Of a stretch of 64,000 nucleotides of DNA, positions 45,501 through 60,100 are shown one piece after another. The DNA comes from Antitrichia curtipendula (taxonomy: Eukaryota > Streptophyta > Bryopsida > Hypnales > Leucodontaceae). How positions within the stretch are numbered: position 1 is the first letter of the stretch; each line of letters opens with the position of its first letter. The notes under the pieces were generated by a model, which was not told where the DNA came from, made no database searches, and saw only the letters and a program-made list of their open reading frames with translations. The position numbers and the translations under genes are program-made. Where the stretch lies: NCBI GenBank assembly GCA_951230915.1, contig OX579636.1, forward strand, positions 29,571,567 to 29,635,566, read 5' to 3'.

Positions 45501-48500
45501 ATTTCAAAAAACTCATGAACTTTACTGTAAAAATTCCCAAAACAACTTCATGCAAGTTGCAATTACTTTTGGGCTTTACTATCCACAAGAGTAATCAATT
45601 TATTTCCATTCCTAATTGATGTACCCAAGAGTTCAAAAAAATTAGGGAATATAAGTTGGGGGTCTGCAATTGCATGGCCCCAAATTCAAAAAACTCATGA
45701 ACTTTATCTTAGAAATGCCTAAAACAACTTCATGCAGGTTGTAATTATTTTTGGGCTTTACTATGCACAAGAGTAATCAATTTATTTCCATTCCTAATTG
45801 ATGTACCGAAGAGTTCAAAAAAATAGGGAATCTAAGGGGGTCTGCCATTTCATGGCTCCAAATTCAAAAAACTCATGAACTTTACTGTAAAAATGCCCAA
45901 AACAACTTCATGCAAATTGCAATTACTTTTGGGCTTTACTATCCACAAGAGTAATCAATTTATTTCCATTCCTAATCGATATACCCACGAGTTCAAAAAA
46001 AATCGGGAATCTAAGGGGGTCTGCCATTTCATGGCCCCAAATTCAAAAAACTCATGTACTTTACTGTAAAATTGCCTAAAACAACTTCATGCAAGTTGCA
46101 ATTACTTTTGGGCTTTACTATCCACAAGAGTAATCAATTTATTTCCATTCCTTATTGATGTACCCACGAGTTCAAAAGAATAGGGAATATAAGTTAGGAG
46201 TCTGCGATTGCATGGCCCCAATTTCAAAAAACTCATGAACTTTACTGTAGAAATGCCCAAAACAACTTCATGCAAGTTGCAATTACTTTTGGGCTTTACT
46301 ATCCACAAGAGTAATCAATTTATTTCCATTCCTAATTGATGTACCCAAGAGTTCAAAAAAATAGGGAATATAAGTTGGGGGTCTGCAATTGTATGGCCCC
46401 AAATTCAAAAAACTCATGAACCTTATCTTAGAAATGCCTAAAACAACATCATACAGGTTGCAATTACTTTTGGGCTTTACTATGCACAAGAGTAATCAAT
46501 TTATTTCCATTCCTAATTGATGTACCCAAGAGTTCAAAAAATAGGGAATATAAGTTGGGGGTCTGCAATTGCATGACCCCAATTTCAAAAAACTCATGAA
46601 CTTTACTGTAAAAATGCCCAAAACAACTTCATGCAAGTTGCAATTACTTTTGGGCTTTACTATCCACAAGAGTAATCAATTTATTTCCATTCCTAATTGA
46701 TGTACCCAAGAGTTCAAAAAAATTAGGGAATATAAGTTGAGGGTCTGCAATTGCATGGCCCCAAATTCAAAAAACTCATGAACTTTATCTTAGAAATGCC
46801 TAAAACAACTTCATGCAGGTTGCAATTACTTTTGGGCTTTACTATGCACAAGAGTAATCAATTTATTTCCATTCCTAATTGATGTACCCAAGAATTCAAA
46901 AAATAGGGAATATAAGTTGGGGGTCTGCAATTGCATGACCCCAAATTCAAAAAACTCATGAACTTTATCTTAGAAATGCCTAAAACAACTTCATGCAGGT
47001 TGCAATTATTTTTGGGCTTTACTATGCACAAGAGTAATCAATTTATTTCCATTCCTAATTGATGTACCCAAGAGTTCAAAAAAATAGGGAATCTAAGGGG
47101 GTCTGCCATTTCATGGCTCCAAATTCAAAAAACTCATGAACTTTACTGTAAAAATGCCCAAAACAACTTCATGCAAATTGCAATTACTTTTGGGCTTTAC
47201 TATCCACAAGAGTAATCAATTTATTTCCATTCCTAATCGATATACCCACGAGTTCAAAAAAAATCGGGAATCTAAGGGGGTCTGCCATTTCATGGCCCCA
47301 AATTCAAAAAACTCATGAATTTTACTGTAAAATTGCCTAAAACAACTTCATGCAAGTTGCAATTACTTTTGGGCTTTACTATCCACAAGAGTAATCAATT
47401 TATTTCCATTCCTTATTGATGTACCCACGAGTTCAAAAGAATAGGGAATATAAGTTAGGAGTCTGCGATTGCATGGCCCCAATTTCAAAAAACTCATGAA
47501 CTTTACTGTAGAAATGCCCAAAACAACTTCATGCAAGTTGCAATTACTTTTGGGCTTTACTATCCACAAGAGTAATCAATTTATTTCCATTCCTAATTGA
47601 TGTACCCAAGAGTTCAAAAAAATAGGGAATATAAGTTGGGGGTCTGCAATTGTATGGCCCCAAATTCAAAAAACTCATGAACCTTATCTTAGAAATGCCT
47701 AAAACAACATCATACAGGTTGCAATTACTTTTGGGCTTTACTATGCACAAGAGTAATCAATTTATTTCCATTCCTAATTGATGTACCCAAGAATTCAAAA
47801 AATAGGGAATATAAGTTGGGGGTCTGCAATTGCATGGCCCCAAATTCAAAAAACTCATGAACTTTATCTTAGAAATGCCTAAAACAACTTCATGCAGGTT
47901 GCAATTATTTTTGGGCTTTACTATGCACAAGAGTAATCAATTTATTTCCATTCCTAATTGATGTATCCAAGAGTTCAAAAAAATAGGGAATCGAAGGGGG
48001 TCTGCCATTTCATGGCTCCAAATTCAAAAAACTCATGAACTTTACTGTAAAAATGCCCAAAACAACTTCATGCAAATTGCAATTACTTTTGGGCTTTACT
48101 ATCCACAAGAGTAATCAATTTATTTCCATTCCTAATCGATATACCCACGAGTTCAAAAAAAATCGGGAATCTAAGGGGGTCTGCCATTTCATGGCCCCAA
48201 ATTCAAAAAACTCATGAATTTTACTGTAAAATTGCCTAAAACAACTTCATGCAAGTTGCAATTACTTTTGGGCTTTACTATCCACAAGAGTAATCAATTT
48301 ATTTCCATTCCTTATTGATGTACCCACGAGTTCAAAAGAATAGGGAATATAAGTTAGGAGTCTGCGATTGCATGGCCCCAATTTCAAAAAACTCATGAAC
48401 TTTACTGTAGAAATGCCCAAAACAACTTCATGCAAGTTGCAATTACTTTTGGGCTTTACTATCCACAAGAGTAATCAATTTATTTCCATTCCTAATTGAT

Positions 48501-51150
48501 GTACCCAAGAGTTCAAAAAAATAGGGAATATAAGTTGGGGGTCTGCAATTGTATGGCCCCAAATTCAAAAAACTCATGAACCTTATCTTAGAAATGCCTA
48601 AAACAACATCATACAGGTTGCAATTACTTTTGGGCTTTACTATGCACAAGAGTAATCAATTTATTTCCATTCCTAATTGATGTACCCAAGAGTTCAAAAA
48701 ATAGGGAATATAAGTTGGGGGTCTGCAATTGCATGACCCCAATTTCAAAAAACTCATGAACTTTACTGTAAAAATGCCCAAAACAACTTCATGCAAGTTG
48801 CAATTACTTTTGGGCTTTACTATCCACAAGAGTAATCAATTTATTTCCATTCCTAATTGATGTACCCAAGAGTTCAAAAAAATTAGGGAATATAAGTTGA
48901 GGGTCTGCAATTGCATGGCCCCAAATTCAAAAAACTCATGAACTTTATCTTAGAAATGCCTAAAACAACTTCATGCAGGTTGCAATTACTTTTGGGCTTT
49001 ACTATGCACAAGAGTAATCAATTTATTTCCATTCCTAATTGATGTACCCAAGAATTCAAAAAATAGGGAATATAAGTTGGGGGTCTGCAATTGCATGACC
49101 CCAAATTCAAAAAACTCATGAACTTTATCTTAGAAATGCCTAAAACAACTTCATGCAGGTTGCAATTATTTTTGGGCTTTACTATGCACAAGAGTAATCA
49201 ATTTATTTCCATTCCTAATTGATGTACCCAAGAGTTCAAAAAAATAGGGAATCTAAGGGGGTCTGCCATTTCATGGCTCCAAATTCAAAAAACTCATGAA
49301 CTTTACTGTAAAAATGCCCAAAACAACTTCATGCAAATTGCAATTACTTTTGGGCTTTACTATCCACAAGAGTAATCAATTTATTTCCATTCCTAATCGA
49401 TATACCCACGAGTTCAAAAAAAATCGGGAATCTAAGGGGGTCTGCCATTTCATGGCCCCAAATTCAAAAAACTCATGAATTTTACTGTAAAATTGCCTAA
49501 AACAACTTCATGCAAGTTGCAATTACTTTTGGGCTTTACTATCCACAAGAGTAATCAATTTATTTCCATTCCTTATTGATGTACCCACGAGTTCAAAAGA
49601 ATAGGGAATATAAGTTAGGAGTCTGCGATTGCATGGCCCCAATTTCAAAAAACTCATGAACTTTACTGTAGAAATGCCCAAAACAACTTCATGCAAGTTG
49701 CAATTACTTTTGGGCTTTACTATCCACAAGAGTAATCAATTTATTTCCATTCCTAATTGATGTACCCAAGAGTTCAAAAAAATAGGGAATATAAGTTGGG
49801 GGTCTGCAATTGTATGGCCCCAAATTCAAAAAACTCATGAACCTTATCTTAGAAATGCCTAAAACAACATCATACAGGTTGCAATTACTTTTGGGCTTTA
49901 CTATGCACAAGAGTAATCAATTTATTTCCATTCCTAATTGATGTACCCAAGAATTCAAAAAATAGGGAATATAAGTTGGGGGTCTGCAATTGCATGGCCC
50001 CAAATTCAAAAAACTCATGAACTTTATCTTAGAAATGCCTAAAACAACTTCATGCAGGTTGCAATTATTTTTGGGCTTTACTATGCACAAGAGTAATCAA
50101 TTTATTTCCATTCCTAATTGATGTATCCAAGAGTTCAAAAAAATAGGGAATCGAAGGGGGTCTGCCATTTCATGGCTCCAAATTCAAAAAACTCATGAAC
50201 TTTACTGTAAAAATGCCCAAAACAACTTCATGCAAATTGCAATTACTTTTGGGCTTTACTATCCACAAGAGTAATCAATTTATTTCCATTCCTAATCGAT
50301 ATACCCACGAGTTCAAAAAAAATCGGGAATCTAAGGGGGTCTGCCATTTCATGGCCCCAAATTCAAAAAACTCATGAATTTTACTGTAAAATTGCCTAAA
50401 ACAACTTCATGCAAGTTGCAATTACTTTTGGGCTTTACTATCCACAAGAGTAATCAATTTATTTCCATTCCTTATTGATGTACCCACGAGTTCAAAAGAA
50501 TAGGGAATATAAGTTAGGAGTCTGCGATTGCATGGCCCCAATTTCAAAAAACTCATGAACTTTACTGTAGAAATGCCCAAAACAACTTCATGCAAGTTGC
50601 AATTACTTTTGGGCTTTACTATCCACAAGAGTAATCAATTTATTTCCATTCCTAATTGATGTACCCAAGAGTTCAAAAAAATAGGGAATATAAGTTGGGG
50701 GTCTGCAATTGTATGGCCCCAAATTCAAAAAACTCATGAACCTTATCTTAGAAATGCCTAAAACAACATCATACAGGTTGCAATTACTTTTGGGCTTTAC
50801 TATGCACAAGAGTAATCAATTTATTTCCATTCCTAATTGATGTACCCAAGAGTTCAAAAAATAGGGAATATAAGTTGGGGGTCTGCAATTGCATGACCCC
50901 AATTTCAAAAAACTCATGAACTTTACTGTAAAAATGCCCAAAACAACTTCATGCAAGTTGCAATTACTTTTGGGCTTTACTATCCACAAGAGTAATCAAT
51001 TTATTTCCATTCCTAATTGATGTACCCAAGAGTTCAAAAAAATTAGGGAATATAAGTTGAGGGTCTGCAATTGCATGGCCCCAAATTCAAAAAACTCATG
51101 AACTTTATCTTAGAAATGCCTAAAACAACTTCATGCAGGTTGCAATTACT
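39520..51150. repeat. Higher-order repeat domain of the satellite
   Basis: A distinct monomer (ending AATCGGGAATCTAAGGGGG) and its neighbour recur after 5, 7, 6, 5, 7, 6, 7, 5, 7 and 5 monomers. The neighbour's copies start at 40517, 41777, 42858, 43760, 45021, 46102, 47363, 48262, 49523 and 50422. The pattern 5+7+6 (about 3,240 bp) occurs twice, then 7+5 (2,160 bp) twice. Copies of the same position are nearly identical while neighbouring monomers differ, the definition of higher-order structure. Confidence 0.85.
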
Positions 51151-54100
51151 TTTGGGCTTTACTATCCACAAGAGTAATCAATTTATTTCCCTTCCTAATT
51201 GATGTACCCACGAGTTCAAAGAAATAGGGAATATAAGTTGGGGGTCTGCAATTGCATGGCCCCAAATTCAAAAAACTCATGAACTTTATCTTAAAAATGC
51301 CTAAAACAACTTCATGCAAGTTGCAATTACTTTTGGGCTTTGCTATCCACAAGAGTAATCAATTTATTTCCATTCCTAATTGATGTACCGAAGAGTTCAA
51401 AAAAATAGGGAATCTAAGGGGGTCTGCCATGTCATGGCCCCAAATTCAAAAAACTCATGAACTTTACCCTAAAAATGCCCAAAACAACTTCATGCAAGTT
51501 GCAATTACTTTTGGGCTTTACTATCCACAAGAGTAATCAATTTATTTCCATTCCTAATTGATGTACCCAAGAGTTCAAAAAAATAGGGAATATAAGTTGG
51601 GAGTCTGCGATTGCATGGCCTCAATATCAAAAAACTCATGAACTTTACCCTAAAAATGCCCAAAACAACTTCATGCAAGTTGCAATTACTTTTGGGCTTT
51701 ACTATCCACAAGAGTAATCAATTTATTTCCATTCCTAATTGATGTACCCACGAGTTCAAAAAAATAGGGAATCTAAGGGGGTCTGCCATGTCATGGCCCC
51801 AAATTCAAAAAACTCATGAACTTTACCCTAAAAATGCCCAAAACAACTTCATGCAAGTTGCAATTACTTTTGGGCTTTACTATCCACAAGAGTAATCAAT
51901 TTATTTCCATTCCTAATTGATGTACCCAAGAATTCAAAAAAATAGGGAATATAAGTTGGGAGTCTACGATTGCATGGCCCCAATATCAAAAAACTCATGA
52001 ACTTTACCCTAAAAATGCCCAAAACAATTTCATGCAAGTTGCAATTACTTTTGGGCTTTACTATCCACAAGAGTAATCAATTTATTTCCATTCTTTATTG
52101 ATGTACCCAGGAGTTCAAAAGAATAGTGAATTTAAGTAGGGGGTCTGCGATTGCATGGCCCCAATTTCAAAAAACTCATGAACTTTATTTTAAAAATGCC
52201 TAAAACAACTTCATGCAAGTTGCAATTACTTTTGGGCTTTACTATCCACAAGAGTAATCAATTTATTTCCATTCCTAATTGATGTACCCAAGAATTCAAA
52301 GAAATAGGGAATATAAGTTGGGGGTCTGCAATTGCATGGCCCCAAATTCAAAAAACTCATGAACTTTATCTTAGAAATGCCTAAAACAACTTCATGCAAG
52401 TTGCAATTACTTTTGGGCTTTACTATCCACAAGAGTAATCAACTTATCTCCATTCCTTATTGATGTACCCACGAGTTCAAAAAAATAGGGAATCCAAGGG
52501 GGGAGTCTGCGATTGCATGGCCCCAATATCAAAAAACTCATGAACTTTACCCTAAAAATGCCCAAAACAACTTCATGCAAGTTGCAATTACTTTTGGGCT
52601 TTACTATCCACAAGAGTAATCAATTTATTTCCATTCCTAATTGATGTACCCAAGAGTTCAAAAAAATAGGGAATATAAGTTGGGAGTCTGCGATTGCATG
52701 GCCCCAATATCAAAAAACTCATGAACTTTACCCTAAAAATGCCCAAAACAATTTCATGCAAGTTGCAATTACTTTTGGGCTTTACTATCCACAAGAGTAA
52801 TCAATTTATTTCCATTCCTAATTGATGTACCCACGAGTTCAAAAAAATAGGGAATATAAGTAGGGGGTCTGCGATTGCATGACCCCAAATTCAAAAAACT
52901 CATGAACTTTATCTTAGAAATGCCTAAAACAACTTCATGCAAGTTGCAATTACTTTTGGGCTTTACTATCCACAAGAGTAATCAATTTATCTCCATTCCT
53001 TATTGATGTACCCACGAGTTCAGAAAAATAGGGAATCCAAGGGGGGAGTCTGCGATTGCATGGCCCCGAATTCAAAAAACTCATGAACCTTACCCTAAAA
53101 ATGCCCAAAACAATTTCATGCAAGTTGCAATTACTTTTGGGCTTTACTATCCACAAGAGTAATCAATTTATCTCCATTCCTTATTGATGTACCCACGAGT
53201 TCAGAAAAATAGGGAATCCAAGGGGGGAGTCTGCGATTGCATGGCCCCGAATTCAAAAAACTCATGAACTTTACCCTAAAAATGCCCAAAACAATTTCAT
53301 GCAAGTTGCAATTACTTTTGGGCTTTACTATCCACAAGAGTAATCAATTTATTTCCATTCCTAATTGATGTACCCAAGAGTTCAAAAAAATAGGGAATAT
53401 AAGTTGGGAGTGTGCGATTGCATGGCCCCAATATCAAAAAACTCATGAACTTTACCCTAAAAATGCCCAAAACAATTTCATGCAAGTTGCAATTACTTTT
53501 GGGCTTTACTATCCACAAGAGTAATCAATTTATTTCCATTCCTAATTGATGTACCCAAGAGTTCAAAAAAATAGGGAATATAAGTTGGGAGTCTGCGATT
53601 GCATGGGCCTAATATCAAAAAACTCATGAACTTTACCCTAAAAATGCCCAAAACAATTTCATGCAAGTTGCAATTACTTTTGGGCTTTACTATCCACAAG
53701 AGTAATCAATTTATTTCCATTCCTAATTGATATACCCAAGAGTTCAAAGAAATAGGGAATATAAGTTGGGGGTCTGCAATTGCATGGCCCCAAATTCAAA
53801 AAACTCATGAACTTTATCTTAGAAATGCCTAAAACAACTTCATGCAAGTTGCAATTACTTTTGGGCTTTACTATGCACAAGAGTAATCAATTTATTTCCA
53901 TTCCTAATTGATGTACCCAAGAGTTCATAAAAATAGGGAATATAAGTTGGGGGTCTGCAATTGCATGGACCCAATATCAAAAAACTCATGAACTTTACCC
54001 TAAAAATGCCCAAAACAACTTCATGCAAGTTGCAATTACTTTTGGGCTTTACTATCCACAAGAGTAATCAATTTATTTCCATTTCTAATTGATGTACCCA

Positions 54101-57100
54101 AGAATTCAAAAAAATAGGGAATTTAAGTTGGGGGTGTGCGATTGCATGGCCCCAATATCAAAAAACTCATGAACTTTACCCTAAAAATGCCTAAAACAAC
54201 TTCATGCAAGTTGCAATTACTTTTGGGCTTTACTATCCACAAGAGTAATCAATTTATCTCCATTCCTAATTGATGTACCCAAGAGTTCAAAAAAATAGGG
54301 AATATAAGTTGGGAGTCTGCAATTGCATGGCCCCAATATCAAAAAACTCATGAACTTTACCCTAAAAATGCCCAAAACAATTTCATGCAAGTTGCAATTA
54401 CTTTTGGGCTTTACTATCCACAAGAGTAATCAATTTATTTCCATTCCTAATTGATGTACCCAAGAATTCAAAAAAATAGGGAATTTAAGTTGGGGGTGTG
54501 CGATTGCATGGCCCCAATATCAAAAAACTCATGAACTTTACCCTAAAAATGCCCAAAACAACTTCATGCAAGTTGCAATTACTTTTGGGCTTTACTATCC
54601 ACAAGAGTAATCAATTTATTTCCATTCCTAATTGATGTACCCAAGAGTTCAAAAAAATAGGGAATATAAGTTGGGGGTCAGCAATTGCATGGCCCCAAAT
54701 TCAAAAAACTCATGAACTTTATCCTAGAAATGCCTAAAACAACTTCATGCAAGTTGCAATTACTTTTGGGCTTTACTATCCACAAGAGTAATCAATTTAT
54801 TTGCATTCCTAATTGATGTACCCACGAGTTCAAAAAAATAGGGAATCCAAGGGGGGAGTCTGCGATTGCATGGCCCCAATTTCAAAAAACTCATGAACTT
54901 TACCCTAAAAATGCCCAAAACAACTTCATGCAAGTTGCAATTACTTTTGGGCTTTACAATCCACAAGAGTAATCAATTTATTTGCATTCCTAATTGATGT
55001 ACCCACGAGTTCATAAAAATAGGGAATATAAGTTGGGGGTCTGCAATTGCATGGCCCCAATATCAAAAAACTCATGAACTTTACTCTAAAAATGCCCAAA
55101 ACAACTTCATGCAAGTTGCAATTACTTTTGGGCTTTACAATCCACAAGAGTAATCAATTTATTTGCATTCCTAATTGATGTACCCACGAGTTCAAAAAAA
55201 TAGGGAATATAAGTAGGGGGTCTGCAATTGCATGGCCCCAATATCAAAAAACTCATGAACTTTACCCTAAAAATGCCCAAAACAATTTCATGCAAGTTGC
55301 AATTACTTTTGGGCTTTACTATCCACAAGAGTAATCAATTTATCTCCATTCCTAATTGATGTACCCAAGAGTTCAAAAAAATAGGGAATATAAGTTGGGA
55401 GTCTGCAATTGCATGGCCCCAATATCAAAAAACTCATGAACTTTACCCTAAAAATGCCCAAAACAATTTCATGCAAGTTGCAATTACTTTTGGGCTTTAC
55501 TATCCACAAGAGTAATCAATTTATCTCCATTCCTAATTGATGTACCCAAGAGTTCAAAAAAATAGGGAATATAAGTTGGGAGTCTGCAATTGCATGGCCC
55601 CAATATCAAAAAACTCATGAACTTTACCCTAAAAATGCCCAAAACAATTTCATGCAAGTTGCAATTACTTTTGGGCTTTACTATCCACAAGAGTAATCAA
55701 TTTATTTCCATTCCTAATTGATGTACCCAAGAATTCAAAAAAATAGGGAATTTAAGTTGGGGGTGTGCGATTGCATGGCCCCAATATCAAAAAATTCATG
55801 AACTTTACCCTAAAAATGCCCAAAACAACTTCATGCAAGTTGCAATTACTTTTGGGCTTTACTATCCACAAGAGTAATCAATTTATTTCCATTCCTAATT
55901 GATGTACCCACGAGTTCAAAAAAATAGGGAATATAAGTTGGGAGTCTGCGATTGCATGGCCCCAATTTCAAAAAACTCATGAACTTTACCCTAAAAATGC
56001 CCAAAACAACTTCATGCAAGTTGCAATTACTTTTGGGCTTTACAATCCACAAGAGTAATCAATTTATTTGCATTCCTAATTGATGTACCCACGAGTTCAA
56101 AAAAATAGGGAATATAAGTTGGGGGTCAGCAATTGCATGGCCCCAAATTCAAAAAACTCATGAACTTTATCCTAGAAATGCCTAAAACAACTTCATGCAA
56201 GTTGCAATTACTTTTGGGCTTTACTATCCACAAGAGTAATCAATTTATTTGCATTCCTAATTGATGTACCCACGAGTTCAAAAAAATAGGGAATCCAAGG
56301 GGGGAGTCTGCGATTGCATGGCCCCAATTTCAAAAAACTCATGAACTTTACCCTAAAAATGCCCAAAACAACTTCATGCAAGTTGCAATTACTTTTGGGC
56401 TTTACAATCCACAAGAGTAATCAATTTATTTGCATTCCTAATTGATGTACCCACGAGTTCATAAAAATAGGGAATATAAGTTGGGGGTCTGCAATTGCAT
56501 GGCCCCAATATCAAAAAACTCATGAACTTTACTCTAAAAATGCCCAAAACAACTTCATGCAAGTTGCAATTACTTTTGGGCTTTACAATCCACAAGAGTA
56601 ATCAATTTATTTGCATTCCTAATTGATGTACCCACGAGTTCAAAAAAATAGGGAATATAAGTAGGGGGTCTGCGATTGCATGACCCCAAATTCAAAAAAC
56701 TCATAAACTTTACCCTAAAAATGCCCAAAACAACTTCATGCAAGTTGCAATTACTTTTGGGCTTTACTATCCACAAGAGTAATCAATTTATTTCCATTCC
56801 TAATTGATGTACCCAAGAGTTCAAAAAAATAGGGAATATAAGTTGGGAGTCTGCGATTGCATGGGCCCAATATCAAAAAACTCATGAACTTTACCCTAAA
56901 AATGCCCAAAACAATTTCATGCAAGTTGCAATTACTTTTGGGCTTTACTATCCACAAGAGTAATCAATTTATTTCCATTCCTAATTGATATACCCAAGAG
57001 TTCAAAGAAATAGGGAATATAAGTTGGGGGTCTGCAATTGCATGGCCCCAAATTCAAAAAACTCATGAACTTTATCTTAGAAATGCCTAAAACAACTTCA

Positions 57101-60100
57101 TGCAAGTTGCAATTACTTTTGGGCTTTACTATGCACAAGAGTAATCAATTTATTTCCATTCCTAATTGATGTACCCAAGAGTTCATAAAAATAGGGAATA
57201 TAAGTTGGGGGTCTGCAATTGCATGGCCCCAATATCAAAAAACTCATGAACTTTACCCTAAAAATGCCCAAAACAATTTCATGCAAGTTGCAATTACTTT
57301 TGGGCTTTACTATCCACAAGAGTAATCAATTTATCTCCATTCCTAATTGATGTACCCAAGAGTTCAAAAAAATAGGGAATATAAGTTGGGAGTCTGCAAT
57401 TGCATGGCCCCAATATCAAAAAACTCATGAACTTTACCCTAAAAATGCCCAAAACAATTTCATGCAAGTTGCAATTACTTTTGGGCTTTACTATCCACAA
57501 GAGTAATCAATTTATTTCCATTCCTAATTGATGTACCCAAGAATTCAAAAAAATAGGGAATTTAAGTTGGGGGTGTGCGATTGCATGGCCCCAATATCAA
57601 AAAATTCATGAACTTTACCCTAAAAATGCCCAAAACAACTTCATGCAAGTTGCAATTACTTTTGGGCTTTACTATCCACAAGAGTAATCAATTTATTTGC
57701 ATTCCTAATTGATGTACCCACGAGTTCATAAAAATAGGGAATATAAGTTGGGGGTCTGCAATTGCATGGCCCCAATATCAAAAAACTCATGAACTTACTC
57801 TAAAAATGCCCAAAACAACTTCATGCAAGTTGCAATTACTTTTGGGCTTTACTATCCACAAGAGTAATCAATTTATTTCCATTCCTAATTGATGTACCCA
57901 AGAGTTCAAAAAAATAGGGAATTTAAGTTGGGGGTGTGCGATTGCATGGCCCCAATATCAAAAAACTCATGAACTTTACCCTAAAAATGCCCAAAACAAC
58001 TTCATGCAAGTTGCAATTACTTTTGGGCTTTACTATCCACAAGAGTAATCAATTTATTTCCATTCCTAATTGATGTACCCACGAGTTCAAAAAAATAGGG
58101 AATCTAAGGGGGTCTGCCATGTCATGGCCCCAAATTCAAATAACTCATGAACTTTATCTTAGAAATGCCTAAAACAACTTCATGCAAGTTGCAATTACTT
58201 TTGGGCTTTACTATCCACAAGAGTAATCAATTTATTTCCATTTCTAATTGATGTACCCACGAGTTCAAAAAAACAGGGAATATAAGTAGGGGGTCTGCGA
58301 TTGCATGACCCCAAATTCAAAAAACTCATGAACTTTATCCTAAGAATGCCCAAAACAACTTCATGCAAGTTGCAATTACTTTTGGGCTTTACTATCCACA
58401 AGAGTAATCAATTTATCTCCATTCCTTATTGATGTACCCAAGAGTTCAAAACAATAGGGAATCCAAGGGGGGAGTCTGCGATTGCATGGCCCCAATTTCA
58501 AAAAAATCATGAACTTTACCCTAAAAATGCCCAAAACAACTTCATGCAAGTTGCAATTACTTTTGGGCTTTACTATCCACAAGAGTAATCAATTTATTTC
58601 CATTCCTAATTGATGTACCCACGAGTTCATAAAAATAGGGAATATAAGTTGGGGGTCTGCAATTGCATGGCCCCAATATCAAAAAACTCATGAACTTTAC
58701 CCTAAAAATGCCCAAAACAACTTCATGCAAGTTGCAATTAGTTTTGGGCTTTACTATCCACAAGAGTAACCAATTTATTTCCATTCCTAATTGATGTACC
58801 CAAGAGTTCAAAAAAATAGGGAATATAAGTTGGGAGTCTGCGATTGCATGGGCCCAATATCAAAAAACTCATGAACTTTACCCTAAAAATGCCTAAAACA
58901 ACTTCATGCAAGTTGCAATTACTATTGGGCTTTACTATCCACAAGAGTAATCAATTTATTTGCATTCCTAATTGATGTACCCACGAGTTCATAAAAATAG
59001 GGAATATAAGTTGGGAGTCTGCCATGTCATGGCCCCAAATTCAAATAACTCATGAACTTTATCTTAGAAATGCCTAAAACAACTTCATGCAAGTTGCAAT
59101 TACTTTTGGGCTTTACTATCCACAAGAGTAATCAATTTATTTCCATTCCTAATTGATGTACCCAAGAGTTCAAAAAAATAGGGAATATAAGTTGGGAGTC
59201 TGCAATTGCATGGCCCCAATATCAAAAAACTCATGAACTTTACCCTAAAAATGCCTAAAACAATTTCATGCAAGTTGCAATTACTTTTGGGCTTTACTAT
59301 CCACAAGAGTAATCAATTTATTTGCATTCCTAATTGATGTACCCAAGAGTTCATAAAAATAGGGAATATAAATTGGGGGTCTGCAATTGCATGGCCCCAA
59401 TATCAAAAAACTCATGAACTTTACCCTAAAAATGCCCAAAACAACTTCATGCAAGTTGCAATTACTTTTGGGCTTTACTATCCACAAGAGTAATCAATTT
59501 ATTTCCATTCCTAATTGATGTACCCAAGAGTTCAAAAAAATAGGGAATATAAGTTGGGAGTCTGCGATTGCATGGCCCCTATATCAAAAAACTCATGAAC
59601 TTTACCCTAAAAATGCCTAAAACAACTTCATTCAAGTTGCAATTACTTTTGGGCTTTACTATCCACAAGAATAATCAATTTATTTGCATTCCTAATTGAT
59701 GTACCCACGAGTTCATAAAAATAGGGAATATAAGTTGGGGGTCTGCGATTGCATGGCCCCAATATCAAAAAACTCATGAACTTTACCCTAAAAATGCCCA
59801 AAACAACTTCATGCAAGTTGCAATTACTTTTGGGCTTTACTATCCACAAGAGTAATCAATTTATTTCCATTCCTAATTGATGTACCCAAGAGTTCAAAAA
59901 AATAGGGAATATAAGTTGGGAGTCTGCGATTGCATGGCCCCAATATCAAAAAACTCATGAACTTTACCCTAAAAATGCCTAAAACAACTTCATGCAAGTT
60001 GCAATTATTTTTGGGCTTTACTATCCACAAGAGTAATCAATTTATTTCCATTCCTAATTGATGTACCCATGAGTTCAAAAAAATAGGGAATATAAGTTGG

